From Rikenellaceae bacterium (GTDB taxonomy: Bacteria > Bacteroidota > Bacteroidia > Bacteroidales > Rikenellaceae): DNA of 64,000 bases. The number at the start of each line of letters is the position of its first letter. Within the stretch, counting starts at the first letter, position 1. Positions 28,801 to 37,532 of the stretch are shown here, in pieces. The notes beneath the pieces were generated by a model, which was not told where the DNA came from, made no database searches, and saw only the letters and a program-made list of their open reading frames with translations. The stretch lies in NCBI GenBank assembly GCA_015060005.1, contig SUZI01000006.1:25826-89825 (forward strand). The letters run 5' to 3'. Made by a program: the position numbers and the translations under genes.

Positions 28801-30111
28801 CGTATCGTAGACCCTAAGACCGATATCGTTCTTTACACTCACGCTCTTCCATACGCGTCGTTGCTCTATATGGCAGATGGCGATATGGTTAAGAAGGGCG
28901 ACTTGATTTGCGAGTGGGATCCATATAACGCAGTAATCATCGCCGAGACCGATGGTAAGGTACAGTTCGAGAATGTCATCGAGGGTGTAACATACCGTGA
29001 TGAGCGTGACGAGCAGACCGGTCTTTCGGAGAAGGTGGTTGTCGAGTCAAAGGACCGTACCAAGAACCCTGTTATCCATATTGTTGATAAGTCGGGTGAG
29101 TTGGTTAAGTCGTATAACTTGCCTGTTACAGCTCACATTATCGTGAAGGATAACGGTAAGATTAAGGCTGGCGATATCCTTATCAAGATTCCACGTGCTG
29201 TTGGTAAGAGTGGTGGCGATATCACGGGAGGTCTTCCACGTGTTACCGAGCTCTTCGAGGCTCGTAACCCATCGAACCCAGCTGTTGTATCGGAGATTGA
29301 TGGTGAGGTAACATTCGGTAAGATTAAGCGTGGTAATCGAGAGATTATCATTACCTCAAAGCAGGGCGACCAGAAGAAGTATCTCGTGCCTCTGTCTCGT
29401 CAGATTGTCGTGCAGGAGAACGACTACGTGAAGGCTGGTATGCCTCTCTCTGACGGTGCTATCACTCCAAGCGATATCTTGCGTATCCTCGGTCCTACGA
29501 AGGTTCAGGAGTACATCGTGAACGAGGTTCAGGAGGTTTACCGTATGCAGGGTGTGAAGATTAACGATAAGCACTTCGAGGTTATCGTTCGTCAGATGAT
29601 GAGCAAGGTTAAGATTGAGGATGCTGGTGATTCTCGTTTCTTCGAGGATCAGGTAGTCGATAAGTGGGACTTTATGGACGCTAACGACGAGTTGTACGAC
29701 AAGGTAGTTGTTACCGATGCGGGCGACTCTCAGAATGTTCAGCCAGGTCAGATTATCTCGATGCGTAAGTTGCGTGATGAGAACTCATCGCTCAAGCGTC
29801 GCGATTTGAAGACCGTCAAGGTTCGCGATATCGTACCTGCAACCTCTAACCAGGTTCTTCAGGGTATCACACGTGCTGCATTGCAGACTTCAAGCTTCAT
29901 CTCTGCTGCATCGTTCCAGGAGACCACCAAGGTCTTGAATGAGGCTGCTATCCAGGGTAAGATTGACCCATTGGAGAACTTGAAGGAGAATGTCATCTGC
30001 GGTCATCTCATCCCAGGTGGTACAGGTCTTCGCGACTACGACAACTTGGTTGTAGGCTTGAAGGCTGACGTTGAGGCGTTGCGTGAGGATAGCTATGTAG
30101 CGGAGGAGTAG
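25840..30111 (+). CDS. rpoC: DNA-directed RNA polymerase subunit beta'
   Basis: This 1423-residue catalytic subunit carries the metal-binding [12 protein letters not shown] motif near residue 470. The N-terminal zinc ligands are in CHCGKYK...CDRCG (about residues 66-90). The second zinc site, [13 protein letters not shown], is near 890, and the trigger-loop region [14 protein letters not shown] near 925. The C-terminus is complete. It ends the tRNA-tuf-rpo block with a strong terminator 24 nt downstream. Confidence 0.99.
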   Translation: MSVKDNNKQHGYSHISIGLASPEEILAQSSGEVLKPETINYRTYKPERDGLFCERIFGPVKDYECHCGKYKRIRYKGIVCDRCGVEVTEKKVRRERMGHISLVVPVVHIWYFRSLPSKIGYLLGIPTKKLESIIYYERYVVINPGAAAEQGIERLQTLAEKEYLDVLAALPSGNQALDNDDPNKFIAKMGGEAIYELLQQVDLDSLSYSLRHRASTETSQQRKTEALKQLNVIESFRASGTKNRPEWMVLNVIPVIPPELRPLVPLDGGRFATSDLNDLYRRVIIRNNRLKRLIEIKAPEVILRNEKRMLQEAVDSLFDNSRKSNAVKNESNRPLKSLSDSLKGKQGRFRQNLLGKRVDYSARSVIVVGPELNMHEMGIPKDMAAELYKPFVIRKLIERGIVKTVKSAKKIIDRKDPVIWGILENVIKGHPVLMNRAPTLHRLGIQAFQPKLIEGKAMQLHPLACTAFNADFDGDQMAVHLPLGNAAILEAQLLMLGSHNVLNPANGAPITVPSQDMVLGLYYITKPRKGAKGEGLVFYGPEEAIIAYNEKRADLHAEVKCLLRDVDQDGNAFEEIKQTTIGRILFNQVVPKEVGYINTILTKKSLRDIIAVVFKKAGADKVAKFLDAIKNMGYRMAFQGGLSFNLDAVVIPDSKQELVQEGYAKADAIMDDYNMGLITNNERYNQIIDVWTNINNKLTKQVIDTLVKDQDGFNPVYMMLDSGARGSKEQIRQLSGMRGLMAKPQKSGVEGGQQVIENPILSNFKEGLSVLEYFISTHGARKGLADTALKTADAGYLTRRLVDVAQDVIINEDDCGTLRGLTATAIKRNDDVVQTLYDRILGRTALNDIIHPISGEVMCKAGEEITEQIAQAIEESPLESVEIRSVLTCEARRGVCAKCYGRNLATARMVQKGEVVGVIAAQSIGEPGTQLTLRTFHVGGVAGGSTVETNVVSKYEGRLEIDELRTIKGKNSNGDAAQIVVSRQSEFRIVDPKTDIVLYTHALPYASLLYMADGDMVKKGDLICEWDPYNAVIIAETDGKVQFENVIEGVTYRDERDEQTGLSEKVVVESKDRTKNPVIHIVDKSGELVKSYNLPVTAHIIVKDNGKIKAGDILIKIPRAVGKSGGDITGGLPRVTELFEARNPSNPAVVSEIDGEVTFGKIKRGNREIIITSKQGDQKKYLVPLSRQIVVQENDYVKAGMPLSDGAITPSDILRILGPTKVQEYIVNEVQEVYRMQGVKINDKHFEVIVRQMMSKVKIEDAGDSRFFEDQVVDKWDFMDANDELYDKVVVTDAGDSQNVQPGQIISMRKLRDENSSLKRRDLKTVKVRDIVPATSNQVLQGITRAALQTSSFISAASFQETTKVLNEAAIQGKIDPLENLKENVICGHLIPGGTGLRDYDNLVVGLKADVEALREDSYVAEE

Positions 30112-30134
30112 TCCTCGGACATATATTGTAATGA

Positions 30135-30165
30135 GGCTCGTTTCAGTGTGGAACGAGCCTTTTTT
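30135..30165 (+). terminator. Terminator after rpoC
   Basis: GGCTCGTT pairs with AACGAGCC around a 9-nt loop, followed by six T. Confidence 0.92.
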
Positions 30166-30198
30166 GTTCTGCTGCGTCTCAATTACAATAATTTTTAC

Positions 30199-30206
30199 TA
30201 TCTTTG
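30199..30206 (+). promoter_or_regulatory. Promoter -7 box for tRNA-Arg
   Basis: TATCTTTG, 28 nt before the tRNA 5' end. Confidence 0.75.
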
Positions 30207-30234
30207 TGTGCTTTCGCTGATGCGAGGCGGTTTT

Positions 30235-30306
30235 GGCTCTATAGTTCAAGGGATAGAACGAAGGTTTCCTAAACCTTAAATTCGCGTTCGAGTCGCGGTG
30301 GAGCTA
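30235..30306 (+). tRNA. tRNA-Arg (anticodon CCT)
   Basis: The anticodon arm AAGGT-TTCCTAA-ACCTT gives CCT, the D-loop keeps GG and the T-loop is TTCGAGT. Acceptor GGCTCTA pairs with TGGAGCT, leaving G-T wobbles at the first and sixth pairs. No encoded CCA. Confidence 0.93.
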
Positions 30307-30330
30307 CTTTTTTCTGAAATTTTTCCCACT

Positions 30331-30915
30331 ATGGTATCGAAGAGAGAGAATTGGAGACCTGGCACTATGATTTATCCGCTGCCTGCGGTGTTGGTTAGCT
30401 GTGGTGAGGCGGAGGCTGAGTATAATATGCTTACTGTGGCATGGACGGGAACGATATGCTCTTCGCCTGCTATGTGTTATATCTCGGTACGCCCCGAGCG
30501 ACACTCCTACGATATTATCAAGCGTACGGGTGAGTTTGTCATCAACCTCACTACAGAGTCTTTGGCACGTGCTACGGATTGGTGTGGTGTTAAGTCGGGC
30601 AGGGATGAGGATAAGTTCAAGGCTATGGGGCTTACTGCTGTCAGCTCGGCTGTTGTCAAGGCTCCTACTATCGCCGAGTCGCCTATCAGTGTGGAGTGTC
30701 GTGTCAAGCAGGTTATTCCTCTTGGCTCGCACGATATGTTTATCGCCGAGGTCGTTAATGTGTCGGTTGATGAGCAGTATATAGACCCCGAGAGCGGTAA
30801 GTTTGACCTTCAGCGAGCTAAGCTCATCGCTTATAGCCACGGCGAGTATTATAAGTTGGGCGAGGCTATAGGTCATTTCGGCTGGTCGGTACGCAAGAAG
30901 GCTGCGAAGAAGTAG
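30331..30915 (+). CDS. Flavin reductase-like FMN-binding split-barrel protein
   Basis: This 194-residue cytoplasmic protein matches the flavin reductase domain family: WRPGTMIYPLPAVLVSC at the N-terminus, NMLTVAWTGTICSSPAMCYISVRPERHSYDII forming the FMN-binding barrel, and TGEFVINL. Members bind FMN or reduce flavins; several Bacteroidetes members have unknown partners. Start: an upstream in-frame GTG at 30298 lies inside tRNA-Arg, so the ATG at 30331 is chosen, 24 nt after the tRNA. The gene is probably transcribed from the tRNA promoter and ends at its own terminator. Confidence 0.88.
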   Translation: MVSKRENWRPGTMIYPLPAVLVSCGEAEAEYNMLTVAWTGTICSSPAMCYISVRPERHSYDIIKRTGEFVINLTTESLARATDWCGVKSGRDEDKFKAMGLTAVSSAVVKAPTIAESPISVECRVKQVIPLGSHDMFIAEVVNVSVDEQYIDPESGKFDLQRAKLIAYSHGEYYKLGEAIGHFGWSVRKKAAKK

Positions 30916-30942
30916 TCAGAAAGACATATTTGCAACGATAAT

Positions 30943-30978
30943 GATTGTATGGGTGGCAGCTCATACAATCTTTTTTTT
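30943..30978 (+). terminator. Terminator after the flavin reductase gene
   Basis: GATTGTATG pairs with CATACAATC around a 10-nt loop, followed by eight T. Confidence 0.92.
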
Positions 30979-31019
30979 GTGGGTATGCTTTTTGTGATAT
31001 TGAGCCAAAACTATCGAAG

Positions 31020-33332
31020 ATGAAGAGATTTTGTTGGCTCCTCGTAGCCCTTTTTGTGCCGCTATGCTCGGAGGCACAGGATATCAATCAACTCATTAGT
31101 GCCTATCAGCGAGGCGAAATCACGCCCGAGCAGATAGAGAGCCTGAAGCGAGAGTATGGGCTTTCAACCCCATCCAAGCCCGCTGTTGTGCAACGCTCTC
31201 GCACCATCCAGCCTACCACGCCCCCGCGTGCCGATAGCGTGAGTCTTGTGCAGAATGTTGCTATTGTGGAGACACGCCCTCCCAAGTCAAATATCTTTGG
31301 GCACGATATGTTCTCCCGCAGTGCTGTGGGTTTCGAGCCGCAGATTAATATTGCCACCCCAAAAGGTTATCTGCTGGGTGCGGGAGATATTGTTGTGGTC
31401 GATGTGTGGGGTGATGCCTCGCACTCGGCGGAGTATACTATCTCGCCCGAGGGTTTCATCTTTGTGGAGGGTGTTGGGCAGATACCTCTTGCGGGCATCA
31501 CCATTGAGCAGGCTCAACGAAGGCTCAAGCATCGTCTGCAGAGTATCTATGCTGGCTTGGCTGATGGGAGTGTGCAACTCTCTATGTCGCTCAGTGGTGT
31601 GCGGTCCATCGTGGTCTATGTCGTTGGCGAGGTGGTGCATCAGGGCAGTTATAGTGTACCTTCGCTCGCTACGCTCTTTCATCTGCTGCATCTCGCAGGA
31701 GGTGTGAGCGATAGGGGAGGATTACGTGAGATTACTCTCGCCCGTCGTGGGGAGCAGCCTCGCAAGGTCGACCTCTACGACTATATCATCGGTGGCAACC
31801 ACTCCGTAGATGTATCACTCCGCGATGGCGACTTAGTGTTGGTCTCGCCACCACGTATGGTCGTGAGTGTCGCAGGCGAGGTTAAGCGAGCTATGTCGTA
31901 TGAGGTGTTGCCTTCGGAGAGCCTCTCGCAACTCGTTGAGTATGCTGGTGGCTTTGCTGCCAATGCCAATCGTGAGGCATTGTCTGTTGTGCGGAGGCAG
32001 GGTGCTGAGCGAGAACATTTCGTGCTCAGTGAGGCTGCGGCACGCGATTTTCTGCTCTGCGATGGCGACTCGGTGATAGTCGCCGGAGGTATAGACCGAG
32101 ATAGAAATCGTGTCGCGGTGAGTGGTGCGGTGCGTCGTGCTGGCAGCTATGCTTTGGATGATGATGTGCGTACGCTGCACGATTTGCTACTCAGGGCTGA
32201 TGGCTTGCGTGATGATGCCTTTATGGAGCGAGCTTTGTTGTATCGCGAGGGCGACGATTGGATGGGTGAGATGGTTGCAGTCAACCTCAATGATGTGGAG
32301 CAGGGTAGGGCTGATGTTATGCTTCGCCCCAATGATAGCCTTGTGGTGCGGTCCGTTGGGCAGATGGTCGAGCCTTTGACGGTGCGGTTGTTTGGCTCGG
32401 TGCAACACGAGGGCACCTATCCCTATGTTGAGAATATGACCTTGAAAGATCTGTTGGTTGAGGCTGGAGGTCTGCTTCAAGAGGCTTCGCACGCCAAGAT
32501 TACTATCTCGCGTCGCATCCGCAAACCCGATAGTTTAGCTCCGCAGGAGATACTGTTCGATAATTTCTCACTCTCACTTGCTGATGGCTTGTCGGCAGAT
32601 GATGCGGAGTTTAGGCTCCAGCCCTTCGATGAGGTATATGTGCGTCGTTCACCCGTCTATATAACGCAGAGCAGCGTCAGCGTGCAGGGAGAGGTCGCTT
32701 TCGAGGGTAGCTATCCTCTTGTGCGTCGCAATATGCGACTCTCGGATGTTGTGCGTGAGGCGGGAGGACTGACATCGGGTGCCTTTGCCGAGGGTGCCTA
32801 TCTGCTGCGTCGTATGACCGACGAGGAGCAGCGTCAGTTCCAGACCTTGCAGGATATGATACACCGCCAGGCGGGTACTGTCGAGCACGATAGCGTGCTG
32901 CTTGCAGCCTCAAAGGTCTACCCCGTAGGAATCAATCTTGCTGAGGCTATCTCCTCGCCCGGCTCCGATGCCGATGTGGTGCTTCGTGATGGCGATATGG
33001 TGGCTGTGCCAAAATATAATGCTACGGTGCGTGTTATGGGTGCGGTGCTCTATCCCAACTCGGTAACATTTCGTGAGGGCGAGACGATGAAGTACTATAT
33101 CCGCTCGGCTGGAGGCTTTGACAGCAGGGCACGTCGTCGCCACTCGTTTGTGATATATATGAATGGTATGGTCGCCTCGGGCAGAGATGCGGCGATACGC
33201 CCTGGATGTATAATTATTGTTCCTTCGAAGTCGATAGCGGAGCCTCTCAAGTTAGGCGATGTGATGGGTTTGATGTCCACCACAGCATCTATGGCGGCTA
33301 TTGTTGTGTCGCTGATAAATATAGCAAACTGA
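31020..33332 (+). CDS. Outer membrane polysaccharide export protein with Poly_export and about six SLBB domains (Wza-like)
   Basis: This 770-residue protein should form the outer membrane or periplasmic channel for a surface polysaccharide. A signal peptide (residues 1-21, ending SEA) has no convincing lipobox. The Poly_export domain lies about residues 115-190 (YLLGAGDIVVVDVWGDASHS, GQIPLAGITIEQAQRRL). SLBB-like repeats recur around VVYVVGEVVHQGSY, VSVAGEVKRAMSY, VAVSGAVRRAGSY, VRLFGSVQHEGTY, VSVQGEVAFEGSY and VRVMGAVLYP. A C-terminal hydrophobic segment ends the protein. Start: the frame is open upstream through the terminator, but the ATG at 31020 opens the signal peptide. One nucleotide separates its stop from the Wzz-like gene, so they form an operon. 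Confidence 0.88.
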   Translation: MKRFCWLLVALFVPLCSEAQDINQLISAYQRGEITPEQIESLKREYGLSTPSKPAVVQRSRTIQPTTPPRADSVSLVQNVAIVETRPPKSNIFGHDMFSRSAVGFEPQINIATPKGYLLGAGDIVVVDVWGDASHSAEYTISPEGFIFVEGVGQIPLAGITIEQAQRRLKHRLQSIYAGLADGSVQLSMSLSGVRSIVVYVVGEVVHQGSYSVPSLATLFHLLHLAGGVSDRGGLREITLARRGEQPRKVDLYDYIIGGNHSVDVSLRDGDLVLVSPPRMVVSVAGEVKRAMSYEVLPSESLSQLVEYAGGFAANANREALSVVRRQGAEREHFVLSEAAARDFLLCDGDSVIVAGGIDRDRNRVAVSGAVRRAGSYALDDDVRTLHDLLLRADGLRDDAFMERALLYREGDDWMGEMVAVNLNDVEQGRADVMLRPNDSLVVRSVGQMVEPLTVRLFGSVQHEGTYPYVENMTLKDLLVEAGGLLQEASHAKITISRRIRKPDSLAPQEILFDNFSLSLADGLSADDAEFRLQPFDEVYVRRSPVYITQSSVSVQGEVAFEGSYPLVRRNMRLSDVVREAGGLTSGAFAEGAYLLRRMTDEEQRQFQTLQDMIHRQAGTVEHDSVLLAASKVYPVGINLAEAISSPGSDADVVLRDGDMVAVPKYNATVRVMGAVLYPNSVTFREGETMKYYIRSAGGFDSRARRRHSFVIYMNGMVASGRDAAIRPGCIIIVPSKSIAEPLKLGDVMGLMSTTASMAAIVVSLINIAN

Positions 33333-33333
33333 T

Positions 33334-34398
33334 ATGCAACGTTCGACAGAAGAGATACGCCTGATAGACTACGCCATAGAGCTATGGCGAGGACGACATA
33401 TTGTCTTTTTCAGCACTATCGTGGGAGCTGTCGTGGCAGCCTTTGTTGTGCTGCTTACCCCGAAGGAGTATACCGCACGGTGTGAGTTTCTGCAGCAGAA
33501 CACCTCTGCTGATCTCTCTCCACGTATAGCATCGTTAGCCTCGTTGGCAGGTATCAGTTTGCCTGCAACCGACCAGGTGGAGGTGTTGCCTGCCTCGCTG
33601 TATGAGAATATAGTCTGTTCCGAGCCATTCCTGCGTCAGTTGATACACTATCCTCTGCGTTTTGCCCATCAGCAGCGGGATTTTACCATTGTGGAGTATC
33701 TTGGTGAGGACGATGGGCGTGAGGGGCTGCGTGAGTGGATAAAGTCTGTTGAGGCGAGACGAGAGCCTGTGGCTGTTGAAGACAGACTCACGGCAGAGGA
33801 GTACGATGCTATAAAGTATCTTCGCTCGCGTATCGCAGTGGAGTACGATGTGGCTGATGGATATGTCCTCCTGGAGGTTACGCTACCCGATGCTGTGGCG
33901 TCTGCCCATCTTACAGAAAAGGTGGTACAGGATTTGGAGCAACGTGTGATTGAACTCAAGGTGGAGCGAGTGAGGAGCAATATGCTCTTTATCGAGCGGC
34001 GATATGATGAGGCTCGCGAACGTTTCGATTCACTCCAGGCAGCTCGAGCCGATTATTTGGATGCCAACCAGCATACGACAAGAAACTCTGCCAAAGCCAC
34101 CTTCGAGCGTATCGATGCGGAGTATATGCTCGCTAAGAGTATCTATGAGCAGCTTGCTATGCAACTCGAGCAGGCGAGGATACGGGTTAAGGAGCAGACA
34201 CCCGTATTATCAATTTTTTCGCCTGTAACTATCCCTTTTAAGCCGTCGAGACCTCGAAAAATGATAATATTTATTACCTTTGTAGCGTTGGGTTTTATTG
34301 TTGGGGCTTCAATCATATTTGTTCGAACGACAATAGCCGAGCTACGAGGTTATCATCTGCCTGCACCAGCTGCAGATGATGCAGCTAAAAGCCATTGA
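33334..34398 (+). CDS. Wzz/chain-length determinant-type inner membrane protein
   Basis: This 354-residue protein has the polysaccharide co-polymerase layout: an N-terminal transmembrane helix (about 22-42), a long periplasmic part with coiled-coil helices (about 190-290, LEQRVIELKVERVRSNMLFIERR), a conserved Pro-rich stretch before the second membrane helix (VTIPFKPSRPRK), and a transmembrane helix at about 308-330. No C-terminal tyrosine kinase domain is attached. It should set chain length or link polymerisation to the SLBB exporter. Both junctions in this operon read TGATATG, so stop and next start are 1 nt apart. Confidence 0.85.
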   Translation: MQRSTEEIRLIDYAIELWRGRHIVFFSTIVGAVVAAFVVLLTPKEYTARCEFLQQNTSADLSPRIASLASLAGISLPATDQVEVLPASLYENIVCSEPFLRQLIHYPLRFAHQQRDFTIVEYLGEDDGREGLREWIKSVEARREPVAVEDRLTAEEYDAIKYLRSRIAVEYDVADGYVLLEVTLPDAVASAHLTEKVVQDLEQRVIELKVERVRSNMLFIERRYDEARERFDSLQAARADYLDANQHTTRNSAKATFERIDAEYMLAKSIYEQLAMQLEQARIRVKEQTPVLSIFSPVTIPFKPSRPRKMIIFITFVALGFIVGASIIFVRTTIAELRGYHLPAPAADDAAKSH

Positions 34399-34399
34399 T

Positions 34400-35515
34400 A
34401 TGGATGTTATTTTTTGGCATTACGTAGCCAGGTGCGTGTTGTGCCCCGTAGCTTTTGCCTCGTGTGCGGTGGTGTGGGTATATCCGCTGCTGTTGAGGCT
34501 CGCACGCAAGAAAAACTTTGTCGATATCCCCAACTCGCGTAGGTTGAATCGTCGACCTGTGCCTGTTATGGGAGGTGTCGTAGTGTTCTTTGGTTTGATG
34601 TTCAGTCTGGCTCTTGCGGGATGCTTGGTCGAGGAACTATCGCTCAGCTACTATCTCATTGCCGCTATGGCTATCGTGCTTATGGTGGGTGTGGCTGACG
34701 ATGCGGTGGGGCTTACGCCGCGTGTCAGGGTAGTGGTTGAGGCTACGCTTGTCGCTATGTTATGCTACCTTACCGATGCAGTTGTCGATAATCTATACGG
34801 AGTGTTAGCGTTGACCCATCTCTCTGCCTCGTGGGCTTTGGTGCTTACGGTTGTAGGTGGTGTGGGTGTTATCAACTCGGTTAATCTTATCGATGGTGTC
34901 GATGGCTTGTGCTCGGGCTATGTGATGATGGTCGCTTTGCTCTATGGCGTTATGTTCTCCGTAGTGGGCGACGTGAGCTATGCGGTGCTGTCGTTTGCGG
35001 TGTTGGGTGCGTTGATACCCTTCTGGCTTAGAAACGTCTATGGCGGCAGGAGTAAGATGTATCTGGGCGACGGAGGCTCACTTCTGCTGGGCTTGATAGT
35101 GGTGGCTATCGCACTGCGTTTCTATGCTGTGGGTGCTGCTGTGCTGGGAGGATATGTGGTGAGTTTTACCTTTGCCACGTTGTCGCTCCCTGTGCTGGAT
35201 ACGTTGAGGGTTATGTTCTCGCGTATCATAAAACACCGCTCTCCATTCTCGCCCGATTGCAGCCACCTCCACCACTCATTTATCCGCCTGGGACTGAGCC
35301 ATAAACTGACGAGTATCAGCCTTGTTGCTATGCAGGCATCTGTTGTGGGTGTGTGGTATCTGTGCCGTAGGATGAGTGTCGGATATGACACCGCAATGTA
35401 TCTTACCGCAATGTATGCTATGCTTGTTACGTGGGGTGGCTATGCTGTGGCAGAGCTCTTTTCCCGTAAGGCAGGTACCACAGAACTGAATATACTGACC
35501 AAAGAGATAGATTAA
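34400..35515 (+). CDS. Undecaprenyl-phosphate sugar-1-phosphate transferase (WecA/MraY family)
   Basis: This 371-residue polytopic membrane enzyme should transfer a sugar-1-phosphate from UDP-sugar to undecaprenyl phosphate, starting glycan assembly. Family motifs are present: VPVMGGVVVFFG near residue 55, VGVADDAVGLTPRVR near 100, the catalytic Asp region NLIDGVDGLCSGY near 165, MYLGDGGSLLLG near 220, and the WecA-type DCSHLHHSFIRLGLS near 285. About 10-11 hydrophobic segments are seen. Start: an ATG at 34376 would overlap the Wzz gene by 23 nt; the ATG at 34400, just after the Wzz stop, fits the previous junction. Sugar specificity is unknown. Confidence 0.88.
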   Translation: MDVIFWHYVARCVLCPVAFASCAVVWVYPLLLRLARKKNFVDIPNSRRLNRRPVPVMGGVVVFFGLMFSLALAGCLVEELSLSYYLIAAMAIVLMVGVADDAVGLTPRVRVVVEATLVAMLCYLTDAVVDNLYGVLALTHLSASWALVLTVVGGVGVINSVNLIDGVDGLCSGYVMMVALLYGVMFSVVGDVSYAVLSFAVLGALIPFWLRNVYGGRSKMYLGDGGSLLLGLIVVAIALRFYAVGAAVLGGYVVSFTFATLSLPVLDTLRVMFSRIIKHRSPFSPDCSHLHHSFIRLGLSHKLTSISLVAMQASVVGVWYLCRRMSVGYDTAMYLTAMYAMLVTWGGYAVAELFSRKAGTTELNILTKEID

Positions 35516-35536
35516 GAAACCGTAATATAGTTTGAT

Positions 35537-36739
35537 ATGCCTGTTATTTCTAATCGTGCAGTAGAGATGCCAAAGTCGCCAATACGTAAGTTGGTGCCGT
35601 TGGCAGATGCGGCTAAGCGTCGTGGAACAAAGATTTATCATCTCAATATCGGTCAGCCCGATTTGTCATCGCCTCAGGAGGCTATGGAGGTGCTGCGAAA
35701 TATTGATATTGATGTGTTGGCATATAGTCCGAGTGATGGTTTCCTCTCGCTCCGAGAGAAACTCGTGGGCTACTATGACCAATATCAGATTAAGCTCTCG
35801 CCCGATGATATCATCATCACAACGGGAGGCTCCGAGGCAGTGTTGTTCGCCTTTATGTCGTGCCTTAACCCAGGCGATGAGATTATCGTGCCCGAGCCAG
35901 CCTATGCCAACTATATGGCATTTGCTATCTCGGCAGGAGCTATCATACGCACCGTTCCTACCTCTATCGAGTCGGGCTTTGCCTTGCCCGAGATGGAGGA
36001 GTTCGAGGCTCTTATCAACGAGCGTACACGCGGTATTCTGATATGTAACCCTAACAACCCTACGGGCTATCTCTATACCCGTAAGGAGATGAATCGTATA
36101 CGCGATATTGTTAAGAAACACGACCTATTCCTCTTTTCGGATGAGGTCTATCGCGAGTTCATCTATACCGGCTCGCCCTATATCTCGGCTTGCCACTTGG
36201 AGGGTATCGAGCAGAATGTAGTGCTTATTGACTCGGTGTCGAAGCGATACTCGGAGTGTGGCATACGTATCGGTGCTCTCATCACGAAGAATAAGGAGCT
36301 GCGTGATGCTGTGATGAAGTTCTGTCAGGCACGCCTCAGCCCACCACTCTTGGGACAGATTGTAGCTGAGGCTTCGATAGATGCCCCTCGCTCATATATG
36401 ATTCACACCTATGAGGAGTATATCGAGCGTCGTAACTGTTTGATTGACGGTCTGAATAAGATACCCGGCGTCTATTCGCCTATCCCTATGGGTGCATTCT
36501 ATACCGTAGCGAAGCTCCCTATTGACGATAGCGATAAGTTCTGTGCGTGGTGCTTGTCGGAGTTTGAGTATGAGGGTGAGACTATAATGATGGCACCCGC
36601 CTCAGGTTTCTATACCGTTCCGGGTAAGGGCCACAACGAGGTGCGTATAGCCTACGTGCTGAAGAAGGAGGATTTGCAGCGTGCCCTCTTCCTCTTGGGT
36701 AAAGCTCTCGAGCAATACCCAGGCAGGGTAGATGAATAA
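35537..36739 (+). CDS. Pyridoxal phosphate-dependent aminotransferase (aspartate aminotransferase-like, class I)
   Basis: This 400-residue fold-type I aminotransferase has LNIGQPDLSSP at the N-terminus, the PLP phosphate site TTGGSEAVLFA, the CNPNNPTGYLY motif near residue 172 and the Schiff-base Lys in DSVSKRYSECGIR near 235. The final Arg that binds substrate carboxylate is in HNEVRIAYV. It is close to AspC-type enzymes using aspartate or aromatic amino acids; substrate cannot be read. It starts 21 nt after the WecA-like gene, perhaps by read-through, without an evident pathway link. Confidence 0.88.
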   Translation: MPVISNRAVEMPKSPIRKLVPLADAAKRRGTKIYHLNIGQPDLSSPQEAMEVLRNIDIDVLAYSPSDGFLSLREKLVGYYDQYQIKLSPDDIIITTGGSEAVLFAFMSCLNPGDEIIVPEPAYANYMAFAISAGAIIRTVPTSIESGFALPEMEEFEALINERTRGILICNPNNPTGYLYTRKEMNRIRDIVKKHDLFLFSDEVYREFIYTGSPYISACHLEGIEQNVVLIDSVSKRYSECGIRIGALITKNKELRDAVMKFCQARLSPPLLGQIVAEASIDAPRSYMIHTYEEYIERRNCLIDGLNKIPGVYSPIPMGAFYTVAKLPIDDSDKFCAWCLSEFEYEGETIMMAPASGFYTVPGKGHNEVRIAYVLKKEDLQRALFLLGKALEQYPGRVDE

Positions 36740-36744
36740 ATAAA

Positions 36745-36789
36745 AGAAGCTGTCTAACAAGCCTTGAAATCCCACTTGTTATACAACTT
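36745..36789. repeat. Minimal internally deleted copy of the TIR element
   Basis: AGAAGCTGTCTAACAAG faces CTTGTTATACAACTT with only CCTTGAAATCCCA between. Its ends match the 211-bp element at 55878-56088, while almost the whole interior is missing. It lies 5 nt after the aminotransferase stop. Confidence 0.65.
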
Positions 36790-36795
36790 ATAAAT

Positions 36796-36834
36796 AAAGG
36801 GGTTGCCCAACAAATAAGTTGCGGCAACCCCTTT
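36796..36834. terminator. Bidirectional terminator between convergent genes
   Basis: AAAGGGGTTGC pairs perfectly with GCAACCCCTTT around a 17-nt loop. It serves the aminotransferase and, from the other side, the outer membrane protein gene. Confidence 0.82.
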
Positions 36835-36850
36835 CTATTTGTTGTGTATA

Positions 36851-37510
36851 TTAGAAATACCAGCCTATACCAAACTGCAGGTTAGACATCTTCACACTTC
36901 CGTCAATCTCATCATCCACCTGCACCTTATTGCCATCGCGGTCAGTGTACGTGTATACGCCATTACCCTCGCCATTGCCGAATGTGCCGTAGTAACGCAG
37001 CGTGAAGTGCAACTTCCACAAACGTGCCTCCGCACCTACTGCATAGCCAAATCCGGGGCGTTTCAGTTCCCACTCGCCGCGTGTTATGTCCTGCATATTC
37101 TGGCGAAACCGCTCCGAGGCACCCTTTGCTTTGGTGTAGAGAGCGAAATATGGTCCTGCCTGCAGGTTAATCAGTCCCCACAACTCATACTCAATCAATA
37201 TCGGCAGGTCTACCTTATTGAGCTTAATCTTATTCTCATAGCCCGTAGGCGACTCCACGTCGAGTGCGTTGTGCGAGAAGAGCAGCTCGGGATGTATACC
37301 CCAGCGGTTCCATTTCAGGTCAGCCTCCAAGCCCACAAACCATCCGGTGTTTGACTTTATGTCGAAACGATACTCCTCGCTTCTAAAGTCGTTAGAGTGG
37401 TAGTCTAAACCGCCCTTTATACCCAACTTGAGCTTTGGTCGTGTCAGCGTTTGTGCCGAAGCCCCTCCTGCGATGAGTAGTAATGCAAAAAATAGAACTA
37501 AACGTCTCAT
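36851..37510 (-). CDS. Small outer membrane beta-barrel protein (PorT/OMP_b-brl family-like)
   Basis: This 219-residue protein has a clear signal peptide (residues 1-19, ending GASAQ), then alternating hydrophobic beta strands (LKLGIKGGLDYHS, GWFVGLEADLKW, LNLQAGPYFALYTK-type segments). It ends in an aromatic C-terminal strand, LQFGIGWYF, typical of outer membrane barrels. It is last in a minus-strand run 22 nt after the Ddl-like gene. Function is not known; a structural or uptake role in the outer membrane is an inference. Confidence 0.8.
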   Translation of the reverse strand: MRRLVLFFALLLIAGGASAQTLTRPKLKLGIKGGLDYHSNDFRSEEYRFDIKSNTGWFVGLEADLKWNRWGIHPELLFSHNALDVESPTGYENKIKLNKVDLPILIEYELWGLINLQAGPYFALYTKAKGASERFRQNMQDITRGEWELKRPGFGYAVGAEARLWKLHFTLRYYGTFGNGEGNGVYTYTDRDGNKVQVDDEIDGSVKMSNLQFGIGWYF

Positions 37511-37532
37511 AGCCTTTAGGTTTTTAGGTTAA

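Noticed and set aside
30298..30330. Earlier GTG start for the flavin reductase gene
   Set aside because: It lies within the 3' end of tRNA-Arg; the ATG at 30331 gives the normal family N-terminus.
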